A DNA stretch of 63,245 nt, taken from STC-54 sp964504665. GTDB lineage: Bacteria > Patescibacteriota > Microgenomatia > Daviesbacterales > UBA10151. Positions 47,647-56,222 of this stretch are shown here, piece by piece. The notes under the pieces were generated by a model. That model did not search any database. It was given only the letters and a program-made list of their open reading frames with translations, and was not told the origin of the DNA. The stretch's first letter is position 1, and each line of letters starts with the position of its first letter. The stretch lies in contig CAZDEH010000004.1 in the NCBI GenBank assembly GCA_964504665.1, positions 1 through 63,245 on the forward strand, in the 5' to 3' direction. A program made the position numbers and the translations under genes.

Positions 47647-49689
47647 ATGGATTTAAGTACTAAATTATCACATTTACCTGGGATTGGACCTGTGTATGCT
47701 AAGAGGTTAGAAAACTTGAACCTTGAGACTGTTGAAGATTTACTTCACCACTATCCTTTTAGATATGATGATTTTTCCAAAATCTCTAAGATAGCTGAAA
47801 GTAGAACAGGGAAAGTAGTTACTTTTCAGGGAGAAATTACCTCTATTAAAAATAGCTATACTAAATCCCATAAAATTTTAACCAAAGCAATTTTAGCTGA
47901 TGACTCTGGTTCTATTGAAATAATTTGGTTTAATAACCGCTGGATTATTAAAAATATAAAGGTGGGTGATAAGATCCAAACTTCCGGAAAAGTTGACTAC
48001 TTTGCCGGAAAAATAGGTTTAATTACCCCAGAATGGGAAAAAGTAGGAAGTCATCAGTCGTCAGACGTCAGCTATCAGACTATTCATACCGGGAGAATCG
48101 TTCCTATTTATCCGGAAACTTATGGAATTTCCTCCAAATGGCTAAGGTTTAAGATATCTAAAATTCTACCGCAAATCATACCAATACTAGATGACCCTTT
48201 GCCCAAAAATATAATTAATGGCATGTTACCGCTTAATCAAGCTTTGGAAAAAATTCATTTTCCTGAAAGTTTTACCGATATTTTACAAGCTAAAACAAGG
48301 CTGGCTTTTGATGAGCTTTTTTATATCCAACTATCTACTTTAAAAAAGAGGTCTGATTGGCAGGAAAAACAGGTAACAAAAGCTCTAAAAATTGATGAAA
48401 CAAGGCTTAGGGAATTTATTGATAAACTACCGTTTAAATTAACTGGTGCCCAAAAAAGGGTAATTCAGGAAATAATTGAAGATGTTAAAAAACAGACTCC
48501 TGCTAACAGGTTAATTCAGGGAGAAGTGGGATCTGGTAAAACTGTGGTAGCTGCAATAATTATTTATCTAGCCTATCTTAACAATCTAAAGTCTATACTA
48601 ATGGCCCCAACAGAAATCCTAGCCTTCCAACACTTTGAGACTTTAACTAAATTACTGGAACCTTATGGGATTAATATTGGAATTTATACCGGAAGCAAAA
48701 AATTTACAAAACAAAATAGGAACACACCCCAACCGAGTGTCATAGTAGGGACTCATGCCTTACTTTCTGAAAAATTAGAATTTAATAATATAGGGCTTGT
48801 AGTAATTGACGAACAACAACGGTTTGGGGTAGAACAAAGAAGCTTACTCAGAACACAAACCAAAAGCCCTCATTTTATTACTATGACAGCCACACCTATC
48901 CCCAGAACAGTAGCTTTAACTCTATATGGAGACTTGGATTTATCTGTGATTGATGAAATGCCTGTTGGCAGAATTGAAGTCAGAACCCATTTTGTGCCGG
49001 AGCAAAAACGGGAAGATTCTTACAAATTTATGGAGAAAATAGTGGGTGACGGCCAACAAGTTTACATTATTACCCCTTTAATCGAAACATCTGAAACTTT
49101 AATTTCTGCCAAAGCTGCTAAGGTTGAGTTTGAAAGACTACAAACTAAAGTTTTCCCCAGACTTAAGCTTGGACTTTTACATGGAAAATTAAAATCAAAA
49201 GAAAAAGAAACTGTCATTAATAATTTTAAGGAGGGGAAAATAAATATTTTAGTATCCACATCTGTAGTAGAGGTAGGGGTAGATGTCCCAAATGCTTCAG
49301 TAATGGTCATTGAAGGTGCAGAAAGATTTGGTTTAGCTCAGTTACATCAACTCAGAGGAAGAGTAGGCAGAGGAACAGCGCAATCTTACTGTTTCTTGTT
49401 TGCTGAACAAGAAATTCCGCCCATTGTTTCCCGTCTCAAGAATTTAGAAAAAATCCATAATGGCTTAACTCTGGCAGAATTAGATTTAAAAATTAGGGGC
49501 TCAGGTGAAATTTTTGGCACCCGTCAAAGTGGAGAATATGACTTAAAAATTGCAACTTTATCAGATCTTCAAATGGTTGAACAAACACGTCAGGCAGCAT
49601 ATAATATACTACAGGATAATTTAAGCCTTGACAAACACCCTAAACTTCTGGGAAAATTGTTAAGTTTGGAAAATATTATGCCAGACTGA
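47647..49689 (+). CDS. recG: ATP-dependent DNA helicase RecG
   Basis: Rescues stalled forks and remodels Holliday junctions. An N-terminal wedge (OB-fold) domain with LPGIGPVYAKRLENL and GRIVPIYPETYGISSKW, then the motor: QGEVGSGKTVVAAII (Walker A, about 292), DEQQRFGVEQR (about 388; DEQH in most relatives), TATPIPRTVAL, and RGRVGRGTAQSYC. Length 680, normal. A CAGTC-type repeat is read in frame near residues 134-147 (GSHQSSDVSYQT). TATAAT (47635-47640) ends exactly 6 nt before the ATG, again leaderless. Confidence 0.95.
   Translation: MDLSTKLSHLPGIGPVYAKRLENLNLETVEDLLHHYPFRYDDFSKISKIAESRTGKVVTFQGEITSIKNSYTKSHKILTKAILADDSGSIEIIWFNNRWIIKNIKVGDKIQTSGKVDYFAGKIGLITPEWEKVGSHQSSDVSYQTIHTGRIVPIYPETYGISSKWLRFKISKILPQIIPILDDPLPKNIINGMLPLNQALEKIHFPESFTDILQAKTRLAFDELFYIQLSTLKKRSDWQEKQVTKALKIDETRLREFIDKLPFKLTGAQKRVIQEIIEDVKKQTPANRLIQGEVGSGKTVVAAIIIYLAYLNNLKSILMAPTEILAFQHFETLTKLLEPYGINIGIYTGSKKFTKQNRNTPQPSVIVGTHALLSEKLEFNNIGLVVIDEQQRFGVEQRSLLRTQTKSPHFITMTATPIPRTVALTLYGDLDLSVIDEMPVGRIEVRTHFVPEQKREDSYKFMEKIVGDGQQVYIITPLIETSETLISAKAAKVEFERLQTKVFPRLKLGLLHGKLKSKEKETVINNFKEGKINILVSTSVVEVGVDVPNASVMVIEGAERFGLAQLHQLRGRVGRGTAQSYCFLFAEQEIPPIVSRLKNLEKIHNGLTLAELDLKIRGSGEIFGTRQSGEYDLKIATLSDLQMVEQTRQAAYNILQDNLSLDKHPKLLGKLLSLENIMPD
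48048..48085. repeat. CAGTC-type repeat inside recG
   Basis: GGAAGTCATCAGTCGTCAG followed by ACGTCAGCTATCAGAC: the same short units as at 11155-11205 and 49694-49770. It adds about 12 polar residues to the wedge domain of RecG. Confidence 0.55.
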
Positions 49690-49693
49690 AGGG

Positions 49694-49770
49694 AGCCATC
49701 AGCTTTCAGCTATCAGCTTTCAGACATATTTTTTGTCTGAAGACTGACGACTGATTACTGACGACTAATT
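49694..49770. repeat. Intergenic block of CAGCTT/CAGTC direct repeats
   Basis: TCAGCTTTCAGC-TATCAGCTTTCAG, then CAGACA-TATTTTT-TGTCTG as a hairpin, then ACTGACGACTGATTACTGACGAC broken into overlapping copies. It fills the space between recG and rpmF. Confidence 0.65.
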
Positions 49771-49773
49771 AAA

Positions 49774-49977
49774 ATGGCTGCAGAACCTAAAAGAAGACAC
49801 AGTAAAGCAAGAAAAAGAACTAGCCGCGCCTCCATTAAATTGGAAAGTAAGTCTTTGGTAAAATGTCCAAATTGCGGAGAAATGAGACTTGCTCATATAA
49901 TTTGTAAAAAGTGCGGCACCTTTAGACTTAAAAAAACCTCTATCAAAACAAAAGCTACTGTTACCAGGGTTAATTAA
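49774..49977 (+). CDS. rpmF: Ribosomal protein L32
   Basis: A 67-residue basic 50S protein: AAEPKRRHSKARKRTSRAS at the start and a zinc-binding CPNCGEMRLAHIICKKCG (four Cys). It leads the run rpmF-nusB-acp-like-rnc-rpsP. Confidence 0.92.
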   Translation: MAAEPKRRHSKARKRTSRASIKLESKSLVKCPNCGEMRLAHIICKKCGTFRLKKTSIKTKATVTRVN

Positions 49978-49991
49978 AAACTGAGGCACAC

Positions 49992-50366
49992 ATGAAAACT
50001 TCCCGGGACCCCAGACATTTAAAAAGAGAATCAGTAGTGAAGGAACTTTTTTCCTGGGGCTTTACTGAAACGTTTAAACCAAAATTAGCCGACACTAAAG
50101 AAATTATTCTTAGTTTAAGTAAATTAGATCAGGAAATTGAAAAGGGTGCACCAACCTGGCCGATTAACCAAATTAACAGAGTTGATTTAGCTATCTTGCG
50201 TTTAGCAATTTTTGAGTTAATAATTAGTAAAGACGTACCTTTCAAGGTAGTAGTTGATGAGGCAATAGAAATGGCAAAAAAATATGGATCTGATACTAGT
50301 TCCGGGTTTGTAAACGGAGTCCTTGGAAATATTATCACCAGCCATAAACTGAGAGAAAGTGTTTAA
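49992..50366 (+). CDS. nusB: Transcription antitermination factor NusB
   Basis: RNA-binding helical protein that helps antitermination of rRNA operons. PTWPINQINRVDLAILRLAI, ELIISKDVPFKVVVDEAIEM and YGSDTSSGFVNGVLGNI are diagnostic. Length 124, slightly short at the N-terminus. It lies 14 nt after rpmF and 3 nt before the carrier-like gene. Confidence 0.92.
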   Translation: MKTSRDPRHLKRESVVKELFSWGFTETFKPKLADTKEIILSLSKLDQEIEKGAPTWPINQINRVDLAILRLAIFELIISKDVPFKVVVDEAIEMAKKYGSDTSSGFVNGVLGNIITSHKLRESV

Positions 50367-50369
50367 AAA

Positions 50370-50606
50370 ATGTCTGATCAAAAAAAAATTATTGAAGCAA
50401 TAGCTGAAATTCTGGGATTACCGGTGGCGGATATTGACGTAGAATCACATTTTCAAGACGATTTAGGGCTTAACCCTATTGAAATTGCTGATCTTTTAGG
50501 CAATTTAACTGATAAATTCAATATTGTCTTTGATCCGTCAGAACCGGGTCAAGTCAAAACAGTTGCCGATTTAACTGAGCTAATCGAAGACAAATTGTTA
50601 GAATAA
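50370..50606 (+). CDS. Acyl-carrier-protein-like protein without the phosphopantetheine serine
   Basis: A 78-residue acidic helical protein with the clear layout of ACP: KIIEAIAEILGLPVADIDVE, then FQDDLGLNPIEIADLLGNL, then VKTVADLTELIEDKL. In ACP the cofactor Ser36 is in DSL; here the aligned residue is Pro36 (LNPIE), so no 4'-phosphopantetheine can be attached. It sits directly before rnc, as acpP does in many bacteria, so it appears to be acpP that has lost its carrier role. It might act as a binding partner protein; this is inference. Confidence 0.82.
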   Translation: MSDQKKIIEAIAEILGLPVADIDVESHFQDDLGLNPIEIADLLGNLTDKFNIVFDPSEPGQVKTVADLTELIEDKLLE

Positions 50607-50613
50607 CTCCCTC

Positions 50614-51306
50614 ATGGACAGCCAAATTATAAATATTCTTCGTAAGCTAGAAATTACACCTCACAATTTAAGCTTATACAGCACAGCTTTTACTCATAGA
50701 TCTCACCTAAATGAATCCAAAGAGGTTACTGAGTCGAATGAAAGACTGGAGTTTTTGGGAGATAGTGTCTTATCGTTTATTATTTCATCCTACCTTTTCC
50801 AAAAGAGATTGAAAGATACAGAAGGGGACCTTACTAATCTCCGCGCTTATATTGTTAAAACTGATTCTTTAGCTAAAATATCCAAATTGCTTGATTTAGG
50901 GGAGTGCTTAAAAATGTCCAAGGGAGAGGAGTTATCTGGAGGTAGAAAAAACCCTCAGCTTTTGGCAAACACCTACGAAAGTTTACTTGGAGCAATATTT
51001 CTAGATTTAGGTATTGAAACAGCTACAAAATTTGTGGGCGCTACATTATTACCAATTTTCATAGAAGAGGTCCAAAAAGGAGCCCCTAAGGACTCCAAAA
51101 GCCGCTTGCAGGAGCTGGTTCAATCAAAAATGCAGGTATCTCCTAAATATAAGATTTTAGGGACATCAGGTCCAGATCATGCCAAACATTTTAAAGTGGG
51201 GGTATTTGTCAATGGTAAAGAAGAGGGTATAGGCATCGGTTTAAATAAACAACAGGCAGAAGAGCAAGCAGCCAAAGAAGCACTCATAAAATTATCACAA
51301 GGCTAA
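50614..51306 (+). CDS. rnc: Ribonuclease III
   Basis: Double-strand-specific endoribonuclease for rRNA and mRNA processing. The signature ESNERLEFLGDSVLSFIIS lies near residue 42, with NTYESLLGAIFLDLG as the second acidic site, then a dsRNA-binding domain (SRLQELVQSKMQVSPKYKI to the end). Length 230, normal. It follows the ACP-like gene by 7 nt. Confidence 0.95.
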   Translation: MDSQIINILRKLEITPHNLSLYSTAFTHRSHLNESKEVTESNERLEFLGDSVLSFIISSYLFQKRLKDTEGDLTNLRAYIVKTDSLAKISKLLDLGECLKMSKGEELSGGRKNPQLLANTYESLLGAIFLDLGIETATKFVGATLLPIFIEEVQKGAPKDSKSRLQELVQSKMQVSPKYKILGTSGPDHAKHFKVGVFVNGKEEGIGIGLNKQQAEEQAAKEALIKLSQG

Positions 51307-51312
51307 TAACTC

Positions 51313-51341
51313 TTGTCTTAAATTAATATTTACGTTATACT
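51313..51341 (+). promoter_or_regulatory. Promoter of the rpsP-khpA-trmD block
   Basis: TTGTCT (51313-51318), 17 nt, TATACT (51336-51341), then 7 nt to the ATG of rpsP; no Shine-Dalgarno sequence. The message should be leaderless. Confidence 0.7.
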
Positions 51342-51348
51342 TACGCAC

Positions 51349-51753
51349 ATGCCAGTTAAGATAAGACTTATGCGTATTGGAGCTAAAAAACGCCCGTTTT
51401 ATAGGGTAGTGGCTGTTGATGAAAGAAAAAAAAGAACAGGTGAGTATCTAGATCTACTTGGAACTTATAACCCATTAACTGATCCTAAAGAAATTATTCT
51501 TAAACAGGATAAAATTGATGCTTGGCTAAAAAAGGGAGCAGTTTTATCTGATGGGTACTTAAGAATGACTAAACAAGCTCCACAAAAACCAGCCCGAGCA
51601 CCAAAAAAGCCTGCCCGCAATGCTTCGCAAAGCGATGCAGGCGGGGAAAAGAAAGAGGATCTACCAAAAACTCAGGAAGCGGTCCAAGAAGAACCTAAAG
51701 AAGAAGTAAACAACTCACAGGAAGAAACATTAAGTGAGGGAGAAATTAAATAA
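51349..51753 (+). CDS. rpsP: Ribosomal protein S16 with an extended tail
   Basis: 30S assembly protein. MPVKIRLMRIGAKKRPFYRV and DLLGTYNPLTDPKEIILKQD are diagnostic, and VLSDGYLRM ends the common part. The core (about 80 residues) is followed by a tail of about 50 residues, Pro/Lys/Ala-rich and then acidic, not found in most S16. Part of the tail is encoded by a GC-rich palindrome (51609-51642). It is read from a leaderless-type promoter; khpA overlaps its stop by one base. Confidence 0.93.
   Translation: MPVKIRLMRIGAKKRPFYRVVAVDERKKRTGEYLDLLGTYNPLTDPKEIILKQDKIDAWLKKGAVLSDGYLRMTKQAPQKPARAPKKPARNASQSDAGGEKKEDLPKTQEAVQEEPKEEVNNSQEETLSEGEIK
51609..51642. repeat. GC-rich palindrome inside rpsP
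   Basis: GCCTGC (51609-51614) and GCAGGC (51637-51642) enclose GCTT-CGCA-AAGC. Its composition is unlike the AT-rich surroundings. It is read in frame as part of the S16 tail. Confidence 0.6.
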
Positions 51754-51992
51754 TGGAAGAGTTAGTTCTTTATATCGTTAAAGGTCTTGTTTCCAAACCA
51801 GATAACGTAAAAATTGAGTCAAAAAACGAGGATGGGATGTTATTATTACAACTGTCTGTGGCACAGGATGATATGGGAATAGTCATCGGAAAATCCGGTC
51901 AAACTATCAGGGCAATTAGAAAACTTTTAATAGCCAGAGTGATGGCTGAAAACAATGATTTGCGTGTTAATTTAAATCTTCAGGAAAATTAA
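51753..51992 (+). CDS. khpA: KH-domain RNA-binding protein KhpA
   Basis: A 79-residue single KH domain with the GxxG loop in VIGKSGQTIRAIRKLL. Between rpsP and trmD, the standard place for KhpA (YlqC), which with KhpB binds many RNAs. Coupled to rpsP by the TAATG junction. Confidence 0.88.
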   Translation: MEELVLYIVKGLVSKPDNVKIESKNEDGMLLLQLSVAQDDMGIVIGKSGQTIRAIRKLLIARVMAENNDLRVNLNLQEN

Positions 51993-52001
51993 CAATAAAC
52001 C

Positions 52002-52691
52002 GTGAAAATCACCATCATCACGTTGTTCCCTGATGAAATTAAAGAGATTCTGTCAACCTCTATAATTGGTAGAGCAGCAAAAAGAGGCCTTGTGGAATTT
52101 AGTATTGTCAACCTGCGTCAATTTGGGGAAGGAGTTCATCAAGTGGTCGATGGACGGCCATTTGGGGGGGGACCAGGAATGCTTTTTAGAGCTGATATTT
52201 TAGCCAAAGCATGGAAATCAGTAGCGGGTCACAAGACAGATCAACATACTATACTAACATCTGCAGCCGGAGTAACTTTTACACAAAAAAAGGCTAACCA
52301 ATTATTAAAACATAAAAAATTAATCATTATTTGTGGGCATTATGAAGGCGTTGACCAGAGATTTATCGACAAATATGTCTCTGAAGAAATCAGCATCGGA
52401 GATTATGTATTAACAGGAGGAGAGTTACCAGCAATGGTCATTACAGATGCAGTGGTACGTTTAATTCCCGGAGTTTTAAAGAAATCAGAAGCTGTTGCGG
52501 ATGAATCTTTTTCAGAAGGGTTACTCGAATATCCACAGTACACCAGACCGGAAAAGTTTGAAAAACTTAAAGTGCCAACAGTTTTGCTTTCCGGAAATCA
52601 TGCTGAAATAAAAAAGTGGAGATCTGAAAAATCCCTGGAAAAAACCAAAAAAATCAGACCCGACTTATTAAAAACAGAAAAAATAAAATGA
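52002..52691 (+). CDS. trmD: tRNA (guanine-37-N1)-methyltransferase
   Basis: SPOUT-fold enzyme that methylates G37 of tRNAs to keep frame. It starts with GTG at 52002 (KITIITLFPDEIKEIL); VDGRPFGGGPGMLFR, CGHYEGVDQRFIDKYVSEE and SIGDYVLTGGELPAM are diagnostic of the knot. Length 229. rplS, which usually follows, is not here; a membrane protein gene overlaps its stop by four bases (ATGA). Confidence 0.95.
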   Translation: MKITIITLFPDEIKEILSTSIIGRAAKRGLVEFSIVNLRQFGEGVHQVVDGRPFGGGPGMLFRADILAKAWKSVAGHKTDQHTILTSAAGVTFTQKKANQLLKHKKLIIICGHYEGVDQRFIDKYVSEEISIGDYVLTGGELPAMVITDAVVRLIPGVLKKSEAVADESFSEGLLEYPQYTRPEKFEKLKVPTVLLSGNHAEIKKWRSEKSLEKTKKIRPDLLKTEKIK

Positions 52692-53140
52692 ATATTATCC
52701 GTAAAAATACTCACCTTGTATTTCTTGCTTTACTCTCTGCTCTTATAATACTTTTCGCTCCTCGTTATTTATTTTCGGCTGAAGAGTTTGCTCATATATT
52801 TTATCCAGGTGGTGGAATAATACACGAAGTATCATTCGCATTAATTATTAGTTTTCTCTTACTAAACGTCTCACTCCTTCATATAAAGATCAAAACAATT
52901 GTAATTTTTTCTTTCTTATCTGCATTTTTTATTTTATTAATCTATACACTTATTCTAATCCATGAAAACAATTTACCACCAAGGTTAATCATTTTTATAC
53001 CAATAACTTCCTTATTTCATGCAACTTATTTCTTCATGATATTATTTGTCCCTAGTTTTTTAGTTATAACTGTAATAAGATACATTACTAAAATTATGCC
53101 TCAATTTCCAACCTCAAAAAAACAAAATCACATAATATAA
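52688..53140 (+). CDS. Hypothetical membrane protein
   Basis: A 150-residue protein with four hydrophobic helices (about 9-29, 44-63, 68-90 and 101-132) and a basic C-terminus (FPTSKKQN). PGGGIIHEVSF lies before the second helix. No family recognised. Its ATG overlaps the trmD stop (ATGA), so it is translated with trmD. Confidence 0.6.
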   Translation: MNIIRKNTHLVFLALLSALIILFAPRYLFSAEEFAHIFYPGGGIIHEVSFALIISFLLLNVSLLHIKIKTIVIFSFLSAFFILLIYTLILIHENNLPPRLIIFIPITSLFHATYFFMILFVPSFLVITVIRYITKIMPQFPTSKKQNHII

Positions 53141-53147
53141 TACATCC

Positions 53148-53188
53148 GTGTCAACCTAACCCACACCTGGTGTGGGATGAATTGACAC
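53148..53188. repeat. REP-type double hairpin upstream of the second transposase
   Basis: GTGTCAA (53148-53154) pairs with TTGACAC (53182-53188); within it CCCACACC-T-GGTGTGGG (53160-53176) is a perfect palindrome. The 22-base core beginning CCTAACCCACACC (53155-53176) recurs exactly downstream at 53899-53920. Confidence 0.82.
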
Positions 53189-53216
53189 CATATCATTTTT
53201 TGGATAATCTTAAAGT

Positions 53217-53885
53217 ATGCCCTTTCGCAAAATTCCTATCGTAATAGGAGAAATTTATCACATTTTTAACAGAAGTGTAGCCAGACAACCCATTTTCCTT
53301 ACAATCAAAGATTTTAACAGAGCTATTGAATGTATAAAATTTTATCAACATGGTAATCTACCTATGCGTTTTTCTCACTATAACCGTCTTCCTAAAGAAC
53401 AAAAGAATCGAATGAGTAAACAAATACAAAGTTATCCTCAAATAGTAGAAATCCTAAGTTTTTGTTTAATACCAAATCACGTTCATTTCCTACTTAAGGG
53501 TTTAACAGAAAAGGGTGCAATCCAATTTATGAGTAATTTCCAAAATAGTTATGCGAAATACTTTAATTTAAGAACAAACAGAAGTGGTACTTTATTTCAG
53601 GCAATGTTTAAAGCAGTCAGAATAGAAACAGATGAGCAGCTTATTCATGTTAGCCGGTATATCCATTTAAATCCGGTTACAGCTTATATAGTCAATAACA
53701 TTGAGGATTTAGAGAATTACCCTTGGTCTTCCTATCAGGATTACTTAAATTCTGTACCATGCTTCATTAGTAAGCAATTGATCTTAAGTTTTTTTAAAGA
53801 TATATCAACCTTTAAGAAGTTCACCGCAGACCAAGTCGATTATCAGCGTAAAATAGATGAAATTAAACATCTTATACTTGAGTAA
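53217..53885 (+). CDS. REP-associated tyrosine transposase (RAYT), copy 2
   Basis: A 222-residue HUH/Y1 transposase, paralogue of the one at 32573. YHIFNRSVARQPIF begins it, HVH lies in LIPNHVHFLLKG (about residue 88), and the catalytic Tyr in HVSRYIHLNPVTAYI (about 148). Both sites are intact, so it may be active. Identical hairpin elements lie directly before and after it, the arrangement expected of a RAYT with its REP substrates. Confidence 0.9.
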   Translation: MPFRKIPIVIGEIYHIFNRSVARQPIFLTIKDFNRAIECIKFYQHGNLPMRFSHYNRLPKEQKNRMSKQIQSYPQIVEILSFCLIPNHVHFLLKGLTEKGAIQFMSNFQNSYAKYFNLRTNRSGTLFQAMFKAVRIETDEQLIHVSRYIHLNPVTAYIVNNIEDLENYPWSSYQDYLNSVPCFISKQLILSFFKDISTFKKFTADQVDYQRKIDEIKHLILE

Positions 53886-53888
53886 TGT

Positions 53889-53935
53889 ACGGTGTAAACC
53901 TAACCCACACCTGGTGTGGGTATCGCACACACCGT
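53889..53935. repeat. REP-type double hairpin downstream of the second transposase
   Basis: ACGGTGT (53889-53895) pairs with ACACCGT (53929-53935); inside is ACCCACACCTGGTGTGGGT (53903-53921), a perfect palindrome. Positions 53899-53920 are identical to 53155-53176. It abuts the pilO stop. Confidence 0.82.
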
Positions 53936-54619
53936 TTACTCAAAAGGATTAGATTTACCTAAAGGAACAGCAGAGGATGTAGATACAACTTCAGTTGAAA
54001 CTATAGATTTAGATAGTTTACCAATTAATTCTTCTTCCTGATCACTTATGGTCGGTATAATCTGATCTAAAGTTATCACAGTTTTTGGAGCAGGTTCATA
54101 AAATATTGTCAGGGGAATATCTGCAACTATTAAGGAACTTGTGTCCTGAAAGTTTAGACTAATTGATTCTACTTTAAAAATACGCGACCCATTTTGCAAC
54201 TCATTTAGAAAATTCTTAACAGAGAAGAGCGGTCCGATAACAGATACCCTAAACATAAAACCATCTTTTCCTGAACTTTTTGATATTGGTGTATAAGCTG
54301 TACTCTTGAGTACCAAATTAGATTTGGCTATCAAATTCTGTAAAGTAGACATTGCTATCGGCACATCCCGTTCAACTGGCAATACGGTTAAGGCAACAAC
54401 TAAATCTTTTTTTCTGGCTTCCTCATCAATTTTCTGTAGTTCTGAAGCTTTATTATTTAACACCTCAATATTATTTTTTAATGTATTGATTTTATCCATC
54501 TGTTGAAAATATCCTAGCGATTGGGGGTAAATCACCAATATTAATATACTCATACAAGTTATACCGACTATCGTTGGAATTAGAAAAATTTTATATTTAT
54601 AATACAATTCTTTTATCAT
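53936..54619 (-). CDS. pilO: Type IV pilus assembly protein PilO
   Basis: Inner-membrane alignment protein of the type IV pilus. One N-terminal membrane helix (IFLIPTIVGITCMSILILVI, about 10-29), then a coiled coil (DKINTLKNNIEVLNNKASEL) and a periplasm-type ferredoxin-like domain. It follows pilN by 3 nt and ends the pil operon at the REP hairpin. Confidence 0.82.
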   Translation of the reverse strand: MIKELYYKYKIFLIPTIVGITCMSILILVIYPQSLGYFQQMDKINTLKNNIEVLNNKASELQKIDEEARKKDLVVALTVLPVERDVPIAMSTLQNLIAKSNLVLKSTAYTPISKSSGKDGFMFRVSVIGPLFSVKNFLNELQNGSRIFKVESISLNFQDTSSLIVADIPLTIFYEPAPKTVITLDQIIPTISDQEEELIGKLSKSIVSTEVVSTSSAVPLGKSNPFE

Positions 54620-54622
54620 TTG

Positions 54623-55171
54623 TTATTTCACACTGGAAATTCTCAACGAAAAACGATATGTCGATTCTTTCCCGAGTGATATTCCGTCAAGATCAATCTT
54701 TGAAATCAAATTTGAATTTTTTTCTTTATTTCCCAAATCATCAAAAAGAGTACTTATTGCCGATAAAGAATTACTTCTAAAGGATGCTACAACTGTACCG
54801 TTTTTATCAACTGCGAAATCGTATAAAATAACTTTCGGGGGCGTTAAAAAAACTACTAAATTAAACATGTCTTTTACTTTTTTATCACTATTAAATAATG
54901 ATTGAATAGAATTTAAGCGATTTTTTAAAGCATATACAGTTTCCTCTTTACTTTTCTCTGCTATTACCTTATCTTCTGCAACTTTTGTTTGGTTGTTTAC
55001 TTGTTCAACTTCTCTGTTTTGTGATATTTTCAGGATTAGTATTATAGCAGTTACGATAATTACGATAATTAACACTCCAATGCTGATTCGATTAATAAGG
55101 ATAGTTTTACTGCTTTGAAGCCTTTCTAATAAGACTTCATGCGGTAGTAAATTAATAGAGATTTTACTCAT
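54623..55171 (-). CDS. pilN: Type IV pilus assembly protein PilN
   Basis: Partner of PilM and PilO. The short cytoplasmic start ISINLLPHEVLLERLQSSK is the PilM-binding segment (INLLP motif), followed by one membrane helix (about 27-47) and an outer domain. Length 182. It overlaps pilM by one base. Confidence 0.85.
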   Translation of the reverse strand: MSKISINLLPHEVLLERLQSSKTILINRISIGVLIIVIIVTAIILILKISQNREVEQVNNQTKVAEDKVIAEKSKEETVYALKNRLNSIQSLFNSDKKVKDMFNLVVFLTPPKVILYDFAVDKNGTVVASFRSNSLSAISTLFDDLGNKEKNSNLISKIDLDGISLGKESTYRFSLRISSVK

Positions 55172-56199
55172 TATTCCTCTCTCAGAGCCAAACCTACTGC
55201 AACCGTATATTGTGCAGAATCAATGAGTTTTGCCTGTAGAGATTTATCCTTAGCAATAAAAAACCACGGATCGGCTTCTTGTATTTCAAGCCCCAGTGCA
55301 TTGGCAAAATAGATTACTAAACCTGGTAACTTAGCCCCTCCGCCAGAAAGAACAACTCTTTTTATTTGGTTCCCTGGATTTTTAATCTGAAAAGACTGAA
55401 TAACTCTTTGTGATTCAGATACAATAATATCTACCAGGGGCTTTAAGACTTCCAGAACTTTACCTCCCAGCTGATCTTCCAGTAGTCCATAAACCTTTTT
55501 ATATTCTTCAGCCTGCACCGGTTCAAAATTCAGATATTGAGAAATCACTCGGGTTAATGCCATACCTCCTGTACCAATTGACCTTGTTAAAAGGATTAAA
55601 CCTTTTGAAACAACTGCAAAATCAGTTGATCGTGAACCAAGAGATATAATTAAAGTCGTTGGAGCATAAGGATTATTCCCAACTAGTGCCCTTGTGGTAG
55701 CAATTAATTCTGTTTCGAGAGCTAGCGGTTTTAATTTTGCATATTCTACTACCTTAAGATATTTATTAATTGTATTTTTAGGTGAAGCAACCACAAAAAC
55801 TGAAGTATTATTCTGGGGTTTAGAACGATTTATAACTTGCCAATAGAGGTTAACTTGATCAACAGGCAGGGGTACAAATTCCTCAGCCGAGTAACGGATA
55901 GATGAGGCTAACTCTTCATCCGATAAAAAGGGCAGATCATTAATTACACGGGTAAAAATCTTAGACTCTGGTAAGGCCAGGACAATCGGCAAATCAGGAG
56001 CTTTAATTGAAGTTAACAGTGTTTGTACAGCCTTACCCTCAGCCTCAAGATCAAACGGATTATCAGAAGAAATCCCGGGTTGAGGAGCGGCAATTGAACC
56101 GAAAGATACAAGAGTAGCCGGATGGCTCTTATGAGACAGCACGACCGCCTTAATTGAAAAAGTACCAATATCTAAACCAATTACATATTCTTGAGCCAT
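55171..56199 (-). CDS. pilM: Type IV pilus actin-like ATPase PilM
   Basis: Cytoplasmic actin-fold ATPase that links the pilus alignment complex to the inside. YVIGLDIGTFSIKAVVLS is the phosphate-1 motif, PLPVDQVNLYWQVI, ALETELIATTRALVG and RVVLSGGGAKLPGLVIYFA are family patterns. Length 342. TATAAT lies 8 nt before its ATG in the gap after the PilX-like gene, so pilMNO may be transcribed on its own too. Confidence 0.9.
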   Translation of the reverse strand: MAQEYVIGLDIGTFSIKAVVLSHKSHPATLVSFGSIAAPQPGISSDNPFDLEAEGKAVQTLLTSIKAPDLPIVLALPESKIFTRVINDLPFLSDEELASSIRYSAEEFVPLPVDQVNLYWQVINRSKPQNNTSVFVVASPKNTINKYLKVVEYAKLKPLALETELIATTRALVGNNPYAPTTLIISLGSRSTDFAVVSKGLILLTRSIGTGGMALTRVISQYLNFEPVQAEEYKKVYGLLEDQLGGKVLEVLKPLVDIIVSESQRVIQSFQIKNPGNQIKRVVLSGGGAKLPGLVIYFANALGLEIQEADPWFFIAKDKSLQAKLIDSAQYTVAVGLALREE

Positions 56200-56222
56200 A
56201 GGCAGTAATTATATTATAGCAC

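Noticed and set aside
49694..49770. Possible CRISPR-like array between recG and rpmF
   Set aside because: The repeats are too short and overlapping, with no uniform spacers and no cas genes nearby.
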